A stretch of 55,320 nucleotides of DNA from Thiorhodococcus minor (GCF_010820565.1 NZ_JAAIJQ010000038.1:1-55320), one strand, 5' to 3'; positions 7,216 to 15,520 are shown, counted from the stretch's first letter. Program-made: numbers and translations. The notes: a model not told the origin generated them from the sequence alone.

Positions 7216-8580
7216 ATGAGATTTGTAGACCTGGTCGACATCGGCAAGCTGCGTGAGCTCTGCGAGAGCTTCACCGCGCTGACCGGTGCGGTGACGGCGA
7301 TTCTGGACCTAGAGGGCACCATTCTCGTGGCCACGGGATGGCAGCGGATCTGTACCCAGTTCCACCGCGTGAATCCGCAGACGGCATCGCGCTGCCGCCA
7401 GAGCGATACCTTCCTCGCCGGGCGCCTGGGCGAGGGGGAGACCTACAACGTCTATCGCTGCCAGAATGGCCTCGTCGACGTCGCCGTCCCCATTCATGTC
7501 AGCGGTGAGCACGTCGCCAACTTCTTCACCGGTCAGTTCTTCTTCGAGCCGCCGGACATCGAGCACTTCCGGCAGCAGGCCAGAGCCTTTGGCTTCGACG
7601 AGCGGGACTATCTCGAGGCGCTGTCGGAGGCGCCCATCTTCACCGAGCGCCAGGTGCGCGCGATGACGGACTTCCTCACCCGTCTCGCGCGGACCATCGG
7701 CGAGATGGGCCTTTCCCGCCTCCAGCTGCTGGAGGCCAATCAGGAGCTGCAGAATCACCATGAGCATCTGGAGGAGCTGGTGGCGGCCCGCACCACGGAG
7801 CTGTCCTTTGCCAAAGGGCAGGCGGAGGCGGCCAACCGAGCGAAGAGCGCCTTCCTGGGGAATATGAGCCACGAATTCAGGACACCGCTGAATGCCATCA
7901 CCGGCATGTCCTACCTGCTGCGCCAATCGGGGCTCACACCGGACCAAAGGGCACGCCTCGACCGCATCGACACGGCCAGTGGGCGTCTGCTGGCGATGAT
8001 GGATTCCGTGCTGGATCTATCCAAGCTCGAGGCCGGGAATCTCGCACTCGACGAGGTACCCTTCCGGCCGATCGACGTCATCGAGCAGGTCGCGGCCGAA
8101 GCCGCCGCCTCGGCAAGCGACAAAGACTTGGGGCTGACGGTCGAGACGGGGCCGGGCGTGGCTCAAACACTGGTGGGCGACCCATTGCGCCTGCGCCAGG
8201 CGCTGTCCAATCTGGTCTCGAACGCGGTCAAGTTCACGCAGCGCGGGGAGATTCTGATTCGCGCCCGCATCGAGCATCAGGAGCCCGCGCAGGTCGTCCT
8301 CAGACTCGAGGTCCAAGACAGCGGGATCGGAATTTCGGCGCAAGATCTCGGGCGTCTGTTCGTGGCCTTCGAGCAGGCCGACAGCTCGACGACCCGGCAG
8401 TTTGGCGGCGTCGGCGCGGGCGTCTTCATCACCAAGCGTCTGGCCGAGCTGATGGGCGGCGCAGCAGGGGCTCAAAGCACGCCCGGCATCGGCAGCACCT
8501 TCTGGCTCACGGCTCGACTGAAGCGGCCCTCGGGGGAGCCGCCCGCGTGCGGGCCGGATAACCACACTCCAATGGCGTAA
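7216..8580 (+). CDS. PocR-domain sensor histidine kinase
   Basis: A 454-residue cytoplasmic sensor kinase without membrane segments. Residues about 10-165 are a PocR-type ligand-binding domain ([72 protein letters not shown]). A helical linker (about 168-210) leads to HisKA with the phospho-acceptor His219 ([16 protein letters not shown]) and a HATPase domain with N box ([11 protein letters not shown], about 333) and G1 box (VQDSGIGIS). The G2 box is unusual: [19 protein letters not shown] instead of GGTGLGLAI. There is no receiver domain and no adjacent response regulator. I prefer the ATG at 7216; an upstream TTG at 7177 is less likely. Confidence 0.88.
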   Translation: MRFVDLVDIGKLRELCESFTALTGAVTAILDLEGTILVATGWQRICTQFHRVNPQTASRCRQSDTFLAGRLGEGETYNVYRCQNGLVDVAVPIHVSGEHVANFFTGQFFFEPPDIEHFRQQARAFGFDERDYLEALSEAPIFTERQVRAMTDFLTRLARTIGEMGLSRLQLLEANQELQNHHEHLEELVAARTTELSFAKGQAEAANRAKSAFLGNMSHEFRTPLNAITGMSYLLRQSGLTPDQRARLDRIDTASGRLLAMMDSVLDLSKLEAGNLALDEVPFRPIDVIEQVAAEAAASASDKDLGLTVETGPGVAQTLVGDPLRLRQALSNLVSNAVKFTQRGEILIRARIEHQEPAQVVLRLEVQDSGIGISAQDLGRLFVAFEQADSSTTRQFGGVGAGVFITKRLAELMGGAAGAQSTPGIGSTFWLTARLKRPSGEPPACGPDNHTPMA

Positions 8581-8588
8581 ATATTGCT
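8573..8588 (+). promoter_or_regulatory. Sigma-54-type -24/-12 promoter
   Basis: TGGCGTAAATATTGCT has the invariant GG and GC at the sigma-54 spacing and matches TGGC and TTGCT of the consensus TGGCACG-N4-TTGCW. It begins inside the last codons of the histidine kinase gene and lies 48 bp upstream of the next ORF. I found no TGT-N10-ACA NifA site within about 150 bp upstream, so the activator is open. Confidence 0.5.
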
Positions 8589-8635
8589 GGGATCGCGGTA
8601 TTCGCCGAGCAACACAAGACACGCGAGGTCCCACG

Positions 8636-9055
8636 ATGCCCGATCCACGCCTCATCATGTATCACAAGCATCCCACCAGCGCCCGCACACGCTTCCTCAA
8701 GCTCGACCATGGCGGCGTCTGTGGCTTCGAGGCCTTACCGGCCGAGGCCGGGCTGTCCGAGAAGACCCTCGACGACAGCAAGCTGGTTTCCCATCCCGCG
8801 TTCCTGCTGCGCGACGCCGAGACTCGGCTGGGCCTGCCCAGCGGCAGCCTCGAGGCCGAGAGCGGCTATCGCTGCAAGGTCACGACGGAAGGGGGCTCGA
8901 CCGAAGTCTTCCTCGCCCGCTTCACCGGCATGGATCCCCCCTTCGACGCGGCCGAAGCCTCCGGCGCGAGCTTCATCGACCTGACCCAGGCGCGCGCCCT
9001 GCCACAGGTCGAGCTCGCACTGCTGCGGCTCGCCTACGAGCGCATCCTGGGCTGA
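8636..9055 (+). CDS. Small soluble protein of unknown function, sigma-54-linked
   Basis: A 139-residue soluble protein that I do not recognise. It has no signal peptide or membrane segment. The sequence is well behaved, with an N-terminal strand (RLIMYHKHPTSARTRFLKLD), a central region (LVSHPAFLLRDAETRLGLP), an FLARFTGMDPPFDAAE segment and a C-terminal acidic helix (FIDLTQARALPQVELALLRL). Single cysteines occur at GGVCGFE and YRCKV. The sigma-54-like promoter just upstream and the modE/nif genes just downstream suggest a role in nitrogen fixation or molybdenum handling. That is inference from position only. Confidence 0.65.
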   Translation: MPDPRLIMYHKHPTSARTRFLKLDHGGVCGFEALPAEAGLSEKTLDDSKLVSHPAFLLRDAETRLGLPSGSLEAESGYRCKVTTEGGSTEVFLARFTGMDPPFDAAEASGASFIDLTQARALPQVELALLRLAYERILG

Positions 9056-9314
9056 CGCGGGACAGTCTCGCGGTTGTCCGTTGTGCCTCCTCGGCCGACG
9101 GCTTGTCGACAATCTGACAAGGTCCGGCGGGGATTGATGCCGGATGCTGGATGCCGCCCCCACATCATCGGCGCTTTGGGGAAAGGCGCTTCCACGCGCC
9201 GCATCCAGCCGAAAACACAAAAACATTCAGTGACTTGGATTGACCCGGACATAGGTTCAGCCGCCTGATCCCGGGCACATGCGCCCTGTCCGGATGCGGA
9301 CTTGGCCTGAAAGT

Positions 9315-9338
9315 CGCTATATCATCTGCGATATAACG
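9315..9338. promoter_or_regulatory. ModE operator upstream of modE
   Basis: CGCTATAT, eight bases, ATATAACG: a near-perfect palindrome matching the ModE-type operator. It lies 31 bp upstream of the modE ATG, so it likely mediates autoregulation. It also argues against any modE start upstream of 9369. Confidence 0.8.
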
Positions 9339-9368
9339 CGGACCCGCCAACGAGATGGCCAGCCAGCT

Positions 9369-10181
9369 ATGCCGCATCGCATCGACAAAGACCTGGACAC
9401 CACCGCCAAGCTCCAGCTCGAGCTGAGCCACAACCGTTTCGCGGGACAAGGGCGGATCGGCCTGCTCAGGCGCATCGCGGAGACGGGCTCCATCTCGCAG
9501 GCGGCGAAGTCCATCGGCATGTCCTACAAGCAGGCCTGGGACTCGGTCGACGCCATGAACAATCTGTCTGCGGAGCCCTTGGTGCGCAGACGCACGGGCG
9601 GGCGCCATGGCGGCGGAACCGAGCTGACGGCCGAGGGCAGACGCCTGATCGCCGTCTATGAGGCGGCCGAGCAGGAGCACCGTCGCTTCCTCGCGCGGCT
9701 GAGCAAGAGCATCAAGGACTTCGACCGATTCAACTCGCTGCTGGGAGTGCTCAACATGAAGGTCAGCGCGCGCAACCATCTTCGCGGCATCGTGACCGAC
9801 ATCAAGCAGGACGCCGTCAACGCCGAGGTCACGCTAGACATCAACGGCGCGTCCCTGGTCGCCATCATCACCAACGAGAGCATGGCGGCCCTCGGACTGG
9901 CCGAGGGCAGCGAGGCCTTCGCACTCATCAAGGCCTCCTTCGTCATCCTCTGCACCGAGGACGGCGGGCTCAAGACCTCGGCGCGCAACCGGCTCTGCGG
10001 CGCCATCGAGCGCGTGACCGAAGGGGCCGTGAATACCGAGGTGGTCCTAGCCCTCGACGGCGGCGCGCGCATCGCCTCCATCGTCACGAACGAGAGCGCA
10101 AGCGAGCTTGCCCTCAAGACAGGCGAGCGTGCCTGCGCGCTAATCAAGGCGCCGCATATCATCCTCGCCGTGAGCGAGTGA
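9369..10181 (+). CDS. modE: Molybdate-responsive transcriptional regulator ModE
   Basis: A 270-residue ModE: when it binds molybdate the dimer represses molybdate uptake genes. The N-terminal winged helix (about 20-110) includes RIGLLRRIAETGSISQAAKS and the recognition helix region GMSYKQAWDSVDAMNN, followed by the GGRHGGGTELTAEGRRLI wing. Two Mop/TOBE molybdate-binding repeats follow, about 125-190 (KVSARNHLRGIVTDIKQDAV) and 198-265 (KTSARNRLCGAIERVTEGAV). The ATG at 9369 is used because an operator occupies the DNA further upstream. modA follows after 98 bp with its own ModE site, so modE and modABC are probably separately promoted but co-regulated. Confidence 0.93.
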   Translation: MPHRIDKDLDTTAKLQLELSHNRFAGQGRIGLLRRIAETGSISQAAKSIGMSYKQAWDSVDAMNNLSAEPLVRRRTGGRHGGGTELTAEGRRLIAVYEAAEQEHRRFLARLSKSIKDFDRFNSLLGVLNMKVSARNHLRGIVTDIKQDAVNAEVTLDINGASLVAIITNESMAALGLAEGSEAFALIKASFVILCTEDGGLKTSARNRLCGAIERVTEGAVNTEVVLALDGGARIASIVTNESASELALKTGERACALIKAPHIILAVSE

Positions 10182-10213
10182 TCCGGGGAAGAGCGGCTGG
10201 CGACTGCGCATAC

Positions 10214-10237
10214 CGTTATATCGAGACGAATATTTCG
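10214..10237. promoter_or_regulatory. ModE operator upstream of modA
   Basis: CGTTATAT, eight bases, ATATTTCG, with the same 8-8-8 spacing as the site upstream of modE. It lies 43 bp before the modA start, placing it where a repressor would block the modA promoter. Confidence 0.8.
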
Positions 10238-10279
10238 CTGACCCAAACATCCAATCCAACCCCGACAAGGAGATCCACA

Positions 10280-11020
10280 ATGCAGTCATTCAAGCCCATC
10301 CTCGCCCTGCTCCTCCTCTCCAGCGCCAGCGCCGGTGTGCTGGCCGACCAGGTCAAGGTCGCCGTCGCCGCCAACTTCACCGCAGCCATGAAGGAGATCG
10401 CGCAGGACTTCGAGAAGGCGACGGGGCACAGCACTCAGATCAGCTTCGGCTCGACGGGCAAGCTCTACACCCAGATCCACAATGGCGCGCCCTTCGAGGT
10501 CTTCCTGGCCGCCGACCAGAAGCGCCCTCAACGACTGGTCGCGGAAGGCAAGGCGACGGACGCATTCACCTATGCCATCGGCAAGCTGGTGCTCTGGAGC
10601 GCCGATCCCGAGATGGTCACGGACGGCGGCAAAGCCCTAAGTCGCGGGGATTTCGACAAGCTGGCCATCGCCAACCCCAAGACCGCTCCCTATGGCGCGG
10701 CGGCCGTCGAGGTGATGAAAGCGCTCGCGGTCGACGCGATGCTGGGGCCCAAGCTGGTCCAGGGCGACAACATTGCCCAGACCTACCAATTCGTCGCCAC
10801 CAAGAACGCCGCGCTCGGCTTCGTCGCCAAGGCCCAGATCGCGCTCGACGCCAGCGGCTCGAGCTGGGACGTGCCTCAGGACCTCTACAGCCCCATCCGC
10901 CAGGACGCGGTGCGACTGGAGAAGGGTGAGGACAGCCCGGCCGCTGCCGCCCTGATCGACTATCTCAAGAGCGACGCGGCCAAGGCGGTCATCGAGAAGT
11001 ATGGCTACGGCGTCGACTAG
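10280..11020 (+). CDS. modA: Molybdate ABC transporter, periplasmic binding protein
   Basis: A 246-residue periplasmic molybdate/tungstate-binding protein. It opens with a signal peptide ([20 protein letters not shown], cleavage probably after VLA) and continues with the ModA signature [20 protein letters not shown], the oxyanion-binding [20 protein letters not shown] and [10 protein letters not shown]. The [18 protein letters not shown] segment with its ligand Tyr and the [10 protein letters not shown] region are also typical. The start follows an AAGGAG ribosome site. Expression is expected to be repressed by Mo-ModE. It delivers oxyanion to ModB, whose gene follows after 184 bp of palindromic repeat DNA. 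Confidence 0.94.
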   Translation: MQSFKPILALLLLSSASAGVLADQVKVAVAANFTAAMKEIAQDFEKATGHSTQISFGSTGKLYTQIHNGAPFEVFLAADQKRPQRLVAEGKATDAFTYAIGKLVLWSADPEMVTDGGKALSRGDFDKLAIANPKTAPYGAAAVEVMKALAVDAMLGPKLVQGDNIAQTYQFVATKNAALGFVAKAQIALDASGSSWDVPQDLYSPIRQDAVRLEKGEDSPAAAALIDYLKSDAAKAVIEKYGYGVD

Positions 11021-11077
11021 GCCGCCAACCCCGCAAGAAAGGCCCGCGCCACGGGCCGCTGGAGCGGCCGGCCTGCA

Positions 11078-11098
11078 TTCCCACGCGGAGCGTGGGAA
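11078..11098. repeat. Palindromic intergenic repeat between modA and modB
   Basis: TTCCCACGC, GGA, GCGTGGGAA: a perfect 9-bp-arm hairpin followed by CGAG. I know this palindrome as a common dispersed element in proteobacterial genomes. In the transcript it could stabilise modA mRNA or attenuate modB. Confidence 0.7.
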
Positions 11099-11115
11099 CG
11101 AGCGAAGCCATTGCC

Positions 11116-11150
11116 TTTCTTCGCGTCCTTCGCGCCTTCGCGGTTCGAAT
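11116..11150. repeat. Dispersed CGCGAAGG-type intergenic repeat, copy before modB
   Basis: Contains TCGCGTCCTTCGCGCCTTCG then CGGTT, one copy of a repeat family that recurs at 11889, 11992, 12270, 12536, 12801, 13056, 16998, 17148, 21237 and 21328 in either orientation. Confidence 0.75.
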
Positions 11151-11204
11151 CTCCCGATTCCGGCTCAATCTCTTCGCAAACCTGCTAGCAGTGGAATTCC
11201 CGCA

Positions 11205-11873
11205 GTGAACCTCGATCTCGAGCCGCTCTGGCTCACGCTCAAGCTCGCCACCATCACGACCCTGGTTCTCCTGCTGGTCGGCACCCCCATCGCCTGGTGG
11301 CTGTCGCAAACGCGCTCGCGCATGAAGCAGGTGGTGGCAACGCTCGTCGCCCTGCCGCTGGTATTGCCGCCCACGGTGCTGGGCTTCTATCTCCTGCTGC
11401 TGCTCGGGCCGGCGGGTCCGGTCGGACAGCTCACGGATGCCCTCGGTCTGGGCACCCTGCCCTTCACCTTCGCCGGACTGGTAGTTGGCTCGGTCATCTA
11501 TTCCATGCCCTTTCTGGTGCAGCCGGTCTACAACGCCTTCGAGGCCATCGGCGGCCGACCGCTGGAGGTCGCCGCCACGCTGCGCGCATCACCTGTGGAG
11601 CGTTTCTTCAACATCGCCCTGCCGCTCGCCCTGCCCGGTCTGCTGTCGGGCGCCATCCTGGCCTTCGCCCACACGGTCGGCGAGTTCGGCGTCATCCTCA
11701 TGATCGGCGGCAACATCCCGGGCGAGACCAAGGTGCTGTCGATCGCCATCTACGACCATGTCGAGTCCCTGGAGTGGACCCAGGCGCACTGGCTCGCCGG
11801 CGGCATGGTGCTCTTCTCCTTCCTGGTGGTGCTGGCGATCAACGTCCTCGGCCAGCGGATGCGCAAGGTTTGA
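11205..11873 (+). CDS. modB: Molybdate ABC transporter permease
   Basis: A 222-residue inner-membrane permease of the molybdate importer. Five or so hydrophobic segments are visible, starting with [20 protein letters not shown] and [20 protein letters not shown]. The cytoplasmic EAA-type coupling loop reads [20 protein letters not shown], followed by [20 protein letters not shown] and [20 protein letters not shown], both hallmarks of ModB. The best start is the GTG at 11205 ([12 protein letters not shown]). It follows modA by 184 bp, but modC is displaced by 1.2 kb of repeats, an unusual break in a normally compact operon. Confidence 0.92.
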   Translation: MNLDLEPLWLTLKLATITTLVLLLVGTPIAWWLSQTRSRMKQVVATLVALPLVLPPTVLGFYLLLLLGPAGPVGQLTDALGLGTLPFTFAGLVVGSVIYSMPFLVQPVYNAFEAIGGRPLEVAATLRASPVERFFNIALPLALPGLLSGAILAFAHTVGEFGVILMIGGNIPGETKVLSIAIYDHVESLEWTQAHWLAGGMVLFSFLVVLAINVLGQRMRKV

Positions 11874-11888
11874 AGATGAGGTCAGTTG

Positions 11889-12018
11889 AACCGCCAAGGC
11901 GCGAAGAGCACGAAGGATTTCAACGTGCTGCCGAGGTTACAGTCTCGACCAGGAGCGTAAAGACTGCGCGAACGACAACCCCTTGTTTTTATTTGCATCC
12001 TTCACACCTTTGCGGTTT
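11889..12018. repeat. Paired inverted copies of the CGCGAAGG repeat downstream of modB
   Basis: A left copy (AACCGCCAAGGCGCGAAGAG, 11889-11908) and an inverted right copy (CCTTCACACCTTTGCGGTTT, 11999-12018) bracket about 90 bp. The internal part (GCCGAGG, AAGACTGCGCGAAC) resembles the sequence at about 12993-13040 on the far side of the tandem array, so the array seems to have grown inside or between such elements. Confidence 0.6.
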
Positions 12019-12028
12019 CAGTTTCTCT

Positions 12029-12989
12029 GGTGACGCAGCTCCAGCTGCGTCACCCGCGAGACGAAGCTCCGCTTCGCGAGCCTGCGGGTAGGCGCTGCTT
12101 TCGACCTGGTGCAGGCACCGGAAGTGGTCCGCGTCGTGAAGCAGAGCTTCGTCGCCGAGGTCGCGAAGCAGGAGCTTCGTGACCAGAAAAATGGCCGAAG
12201 GCGTCGACGGACGCAGCGCTCGGCAGACCAACAGCTGGAGGCCGATCGCCGGCCAAGCACGTGTTCTTCTTTGCGTCCTTCGCGCCTTTCTCTGGTGACG
12301 CAGCTCCAGCTGCGTCACCCGCGAGACGAAGCTCCGCTTCGCGAGCCTGCGGGTAGGCGCTGCTTTCGACCTGGTGCAGGCACCGGAAGTGGTCCGCGTC
12401 GTGAAGCACGAGCTTCGTCGCCGAGGTCGCGAAGCAGGAGCTTCGTGACCAGAAGAATGGCCGAAGGCGTCGACGGACGCAGCGCTCGGCAGACCAACAG
12501 CTGGAGGCCGATCGCCGGCCAAGCACGTGTTCTTCTTTGCGTCCTTCGCGCCTTTCTCTGGTGACGCAGCTCCAGCTGCGTCACCAGAGAGACGAAGCTC
12601 CGCTTCGCGAGCCTGCGGGTAGGCGCTGCTTTCGACCTGGTGCAGGCACCGGAAGTGGTCCGCGTCGTGAAGCAGAGCTTCGTCGCCGAGGTCGCGAAGC
12701 AGGAGCTTCGTGACCAGAAGAATGGCCGAAGGCGTCGACGGACGCAGCGCTCGGCAGACCAACAGCTGGAGGCCGATCGCCGGCCAAGCACGTGTTCTTC
12801 TTTGCGTCCTTCGCGCCTTTCTCTGGTGACGCAGCTCCAGCTGCGTCACCAGAGAGACGAAGCTCCGCTTCGCGAGCCTGCGGGTAGGCGCTGCTTTCGA
12901 CCTGGTGCAGGCACCGGAAGTGGTCCGCGTCGTGAAGCAGAGCTTCGTCGCCGAGGTCGCGAAGCAGGAGCTTCGTGACCAGAAGAATG
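12029..12989. repeat. 265-bp tandem repeat array between modB and modC
   Basis: Units start at GGTGACGCAGCT on 12029, 12294, 12560 and 12825: three full copies (265, 266 and 265 bp) and a fourth cut after about 165 bp. Copies are nearly identical; differences include CACCCGCGAG versus CACCAGAGAG and a one-base insertion in copy 2. Each unit has a 12-bp-arm palindrome (GGTGACGCAGCT, CC, AGCTGCGTCACC), several GAAGC/GCTTC hairpins and, at its end, a CTTTGCGTCCTTCGCGCCTT repeat. Long open frames cross it on both strands but 265 is not a multiple of three, so they change frame from unit to unit and are not genes. Confidence 0.95.
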
Positions 12990-13049
12990 CGCCGAGGGAG
13001 TCACGGTCTTCACTCAGCGCGCGAAGACTGCACGAAACCCAGCTCCTTA

Positions 13050-13080
13050 TTTCTCTTTGCGTCCTTCGCGCCTTTGCGCC
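13050..13080. repeat. Dispersed CGCGAAGG-type repeat just before modC
   Basis: TTTGCGTCCTTCGCGCCTTT followed by GCGCCTCC, same orientation as the copies inside the array. It ends 18 bp before the modC start, so it lies in the modC leader. Confidence 0.7.
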
Positions 13081-13097
13081 TCCAATTCCGAATCAAG

Positions 13098-14186
13098 ATG
13101 CATATGAACGATCTCGACATCGCCTTCCAGCTCGACCGCGGCGGCTTCAAGCTGGACGTGGCCTTCAAGGCGCCCGGCGTCGGCGTCACCGCACTCTTCG
13201 GCCGCTCCGGCTGCGGCAAGACCACGGTGCTGCGCTGCGTCGCCGGGCTGGAGCGCGCGGCCGGACACTGCCGCCTCAACGGCGACACCTGGCAGGACGA
13301 CGGCCGCGGGCTCTTCCTCAAGACGCACCGCCGGCCCATCGGCTATGTCTTTCAAGAGGCCAGTCTCTTCAGCCACCTGTCGGTCCGGCGCAATCTGGAA
13401 TACGGGCTCAAGCGCATCCCGCCCGAGCAGCGTCAGGTCGGCTTCGACGAGGTGGTCGACCTGCTCGGCATCCGCAAGCACCTCGACCGCGACCCGACGG
13501 GGCTCTCGGGCGGCGAGCGCCAGCGCGTGTCCATCGCACGCGCCCTGCTGACCAGCCCGAGCCTGCTGCTGATGGACGAGCCGCTCTCGGCGCTCGACCA
13601 CACCAGCAAGCAGGACATCTTGCCCTACCTGGAGCGGCTGCACGACACGCTGCAAATCCCGGTGCTCTACGTCAGCCACTCGCCCGACGAGGTCGCGCGC
13701 CTGGCCGACCGCATCGTCATGCTCAAGGACGGGCACATTCAGGCGAAGGGCTCGGCGACCGAAATCCTCTCGCGCCTGGACCTGCCCTTGGCCCAGGACG
13801 CCGAGGCCAGCTCCATCATCGACGGGACGGTGCTCGGCCATGACGACGACTATCAGCTCTCGCGGCTGGAGATCGCGGGCGGCAAGCTGACGGTCGCGAG
13901 GCTGACTCAGGCCGTCGGCGAGCTGGCACGGGTGCGCATCCATGCCCGGGACGTCAGCGTCGCCCTCGACGACCCAGGGGCGACCAGCATCCTCAACGTG
14001 CTGCCGGCGCGGATCCTGGAGATGCGCGACATCGCGCATGCGCATGTGCTCGTGAAGCTCTGCACGGGCGTCGACGAGCAAACACCGCTGCTCGCGCGTA
14101 TCACGCGCCACTCGCGCGACCGGCTCAAGCTAGAGGTCGGTCAGCGGGTCTTCGCGCAGGTCAAGGCCGTGGCCTTGATGGATTGA
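13098..14186 (+). CDS. modC: Molybdate ABC transporter ATP-binding protein
   Basis: A 362-residue ATPase that energises ModAB. Walker A is GRSGCGKTTV (about 38-47), the Q loop is GYVFQEASLF, the signature is GLSGGERQRVSIARALL, Walker B is LLLMDEPLSALD and the H loop VLYVSHSPDEVARL. The C-terminal part (about 290-360) is a Mop/TOBE regulatory domain (GATSILNVLPARILEMRDI). Length is usual for ModC. Two in-frame ATGs (13098, 13104) are possible starts. Because 1.2 kb of hairpin-rich repeats separates it from modB, it may need its own promoter or suffer reduced expression; no ModE site is visible directly upstream. Confidence 0.93.
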   Translation: MHMNDLDIAFQLDRGGFKLDVAFKAPGVGVTALFGRSGCGKTTVLRCVAGLERAAGHCRLNGDTWQDDGRGLFLKTHRRPIGYVFQEASLFSHLSVRRNLEYGLKRIPPEQRQVGFDEVVDLLGIRKHLDRDPTGLSGGERQRVSIARALLTSPSLLLMDEPLSALDHTSKQDILPYLERLHDTLQIPVLYVSHSPDEVARLADRIVMLKDGHIQAKGSATEILSRLDLPLAQDAEASSIIDGTVLGHDDDYQLSRLEIAGGKLTVARLTQAVGELARVRIHARDVSVALDDPGATSILNVLPARILEMRDIAHAHVLVKLCTGVDEQTPLLARITRHSRDRLKLEVGQRVFAQVKAVALMD

Positions 14187-14203
14187 GGGTCGGACACCAC
14201 ACC

Positions 14204-14293
14204 ATGGTCGCTGAGAACGGCACGCAGCCGACGCTGGAGCCTCCAGCGGAGACGGCTACCACGATCCCGAAGGATGGAGGACTCGAAGAATGA
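14204..14293 (+). CDS. Possible 29-codon ORF coupled to the thioredoxin-like gene
   Basis: ATG at 14204 opens a 29-residue acidic frame (starts MVAENGTQPTLEPP) whose TGA overlaps the next gene's ATG as ATGA. The ribosome site at 14276-14280 (GGAGG) serves the downstream gene; none is obvious for this one. It may be a leader peptide or chance. Confidence 0.25.
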   Translation: MVAENGTQPTLEPPAETATTIPKDGGLEE

Positions 14294-15345
14294 GAAGCAC
14301 CCCCAGACAGCTCACCGCACTCGCCCTCGGCGCCCTACTCGCCATGCCAACGCTCGCGCAGGACGCGGGCGAGGCGACGCAGACCGCGGATACCCCCAAG
14401 GGCAAGGTCACAGGCGGCAAGATGTCCACCCACCCGGACTGGTTCAAGGAGAGCTTCCTGGACATCGCCGAGGACGTCGACGAGGCGGCAGAAGACGACA
14501 AGCACGTCATCCTCTTCCTGGAGATGAACGGCTGCCCCTACTGCTTCAAGATGATCGAGGAGAACTTCAAGGGTGCGCCCTACAGCGACTTCATTCAGGA
14601 GACGTTCGACGTCATCGCGCTCAACGTCTTAGGTGATCGCGAGGTCGCCCTGAACGCCGAGACCAGCCTGACCGAGAAGGCGCTCGCGCAGCAGCTCGGG
14701 GTGAGCTACACGCCGACCGTCGTCTTCCTCAACCAGTCCAACGACCCGGTCGCACGCATCAACGGCTACCGCAACCCGGACGACTTCAAGGACGTGCTGG
14801 ACTATGTGGCAGCCAAGGCCTATGCGTCACAGACGCTCGCCCAGTACCTGCAGACCCGCAAGACCCAGCCCAGCTATAGCTTCCGCGACCATCCGCAGTT
14901 CCGGGACATCGACGACCTGAGCAGCGTCGGCGACAAGCCGCTCGCGCTCCTCTTCGAGGACGCCGCCTGCGTCGCCTGCGATGCGCTGCACGACGGCCAC
15001 CTGGGGGACCCCAAGGTCAACGAGGCCCTGAAGGGGTTCGTCGTCGTGCGGCTGGATGATCGATCGGACGAGCCCATCACGGCACCCGACGGCACCAAGA
15101 CCACACCCAAGGCGCTCGCCGAGACGCTCGGCATCACCTATGAGCCGACGCTGGTCCTCTACGACAAGGGTCAGGAGATCCTACGCATCGAGAGCATGCT
15201 CTACCGCTACCACTTCCTCGGACTGCTCGAGTACGTCGGCGAGCGGCACTACGAGGAATACCCGAACGACCCCTTCGACTACATCAACGCCAAGACGGCC
15301 AAGCTGACGTCCGAAGGCAAGGACGTCTCCATCTCAGACGAATGA
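14290..15345 (+). CDS. Exported protein with two thioredoxin-like domains
   Basis: A 351-residue protein with a signal peptide (LTALALGALLAMPTLAQ, cleaved about residue 23), so probably periplasmic. The first thioredoxin-fold domain (about 45-180) has the active-site pair Cys82-Pro-Tyr-Cys85 (LEMNGCPYCFKMIEENF) and a cis-Pro loop VSYTPTVVF. The second (about 200-335) has Cys227-Val-Ala-Cys230 (LFEDAACVACDALHDGHL) and ITYEPTLVLYD. The CPYC part resembles the thioredoxin_2/SoxW-like group; the tandem arrangement is less common. It could reduce or shuttle disulfides on periplasmic proteins. It follows modC by 103 bp in the same direction, with a GGAGG ribosome site, so co-transcription is plausible, though its substrate is unknown. 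Confidence 0.8.
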   Translation: MRSTPRQLTALALGALLAMPTLAQDAGEATQTADTPKGKVTGGKMSTHPDWFKESFLDIAEDVDEAAEDDKHVILFLEMNGCPYCFKMIEENFKGAPYSDFIQETFDVIALNVLGDREVALNAETSLTEKALAQQLGVSYTPTVVFLNQSNDPVARINGYRNPDDFKDVLDYVAAKAYASQTLAQYLQTRKTQPSYSFRDHPQFRDIDDLSSVGDKPLALLFEDAACVACDALHDGHLGDPKVNEALKGFVVVRLDDRSDEPITAPDGTKTTPKALAETLGITYEPTLVLYDKGQEILRIESMLYRYHFLGLLEYVGERHYEEYPNDPFDYINAKTAKLTSEGKDVSISDE

Positions 15346-15349
15346 TCCC

Positions 15350-15520
15350 GTAGGGTGGACAAGCGCAGCGCAGTCCACCAACGCCGGAGCGGGATTCGGT
15401 GGACTGCGCTCTCGAGACGGTGAAGACATTCTGCATAGGTTGGGCTGAGGTACGAAGCCCAACATGGCGGCTAGCCTAACGCTTTGATTGTTGGGCCTCC
15501 TGCGTCGGCCCAACCTACAC
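15350..15520. repeat. Two palindromic intergenic repeats between the thioredoxin-like gene and nifZ
   Basis: AGCGCAGTCCACC (15367-15379) pairs with GGTGGACTGCGCT (15398-15410). A second unit has outer arms TAGGTTGGGC (15436-15445) and GCCCAACCTA (15508-15517) plus two inner GTTGGGC/GCCCAAC hairpins. Both resemble dispersed proteobacterial repeats. They lie between convergent genes and could act as a bidirectional transcription barrier. Confidence 0.75.

Noticed and set aside
12029-12849. Long open frames on both strands through the modB-modC gap (up to 286 codons)
   Set aside because: They arise from the 265-bp tandem repeat; the unit length is not a multiple of three, so the peptide changes frame each unit, and no domain is recognisable.
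12029-12989. CRISPR array
   Set aside because: The repeat unit is 265 bp with no unique spacers between short repeats, and no cas genes are present.
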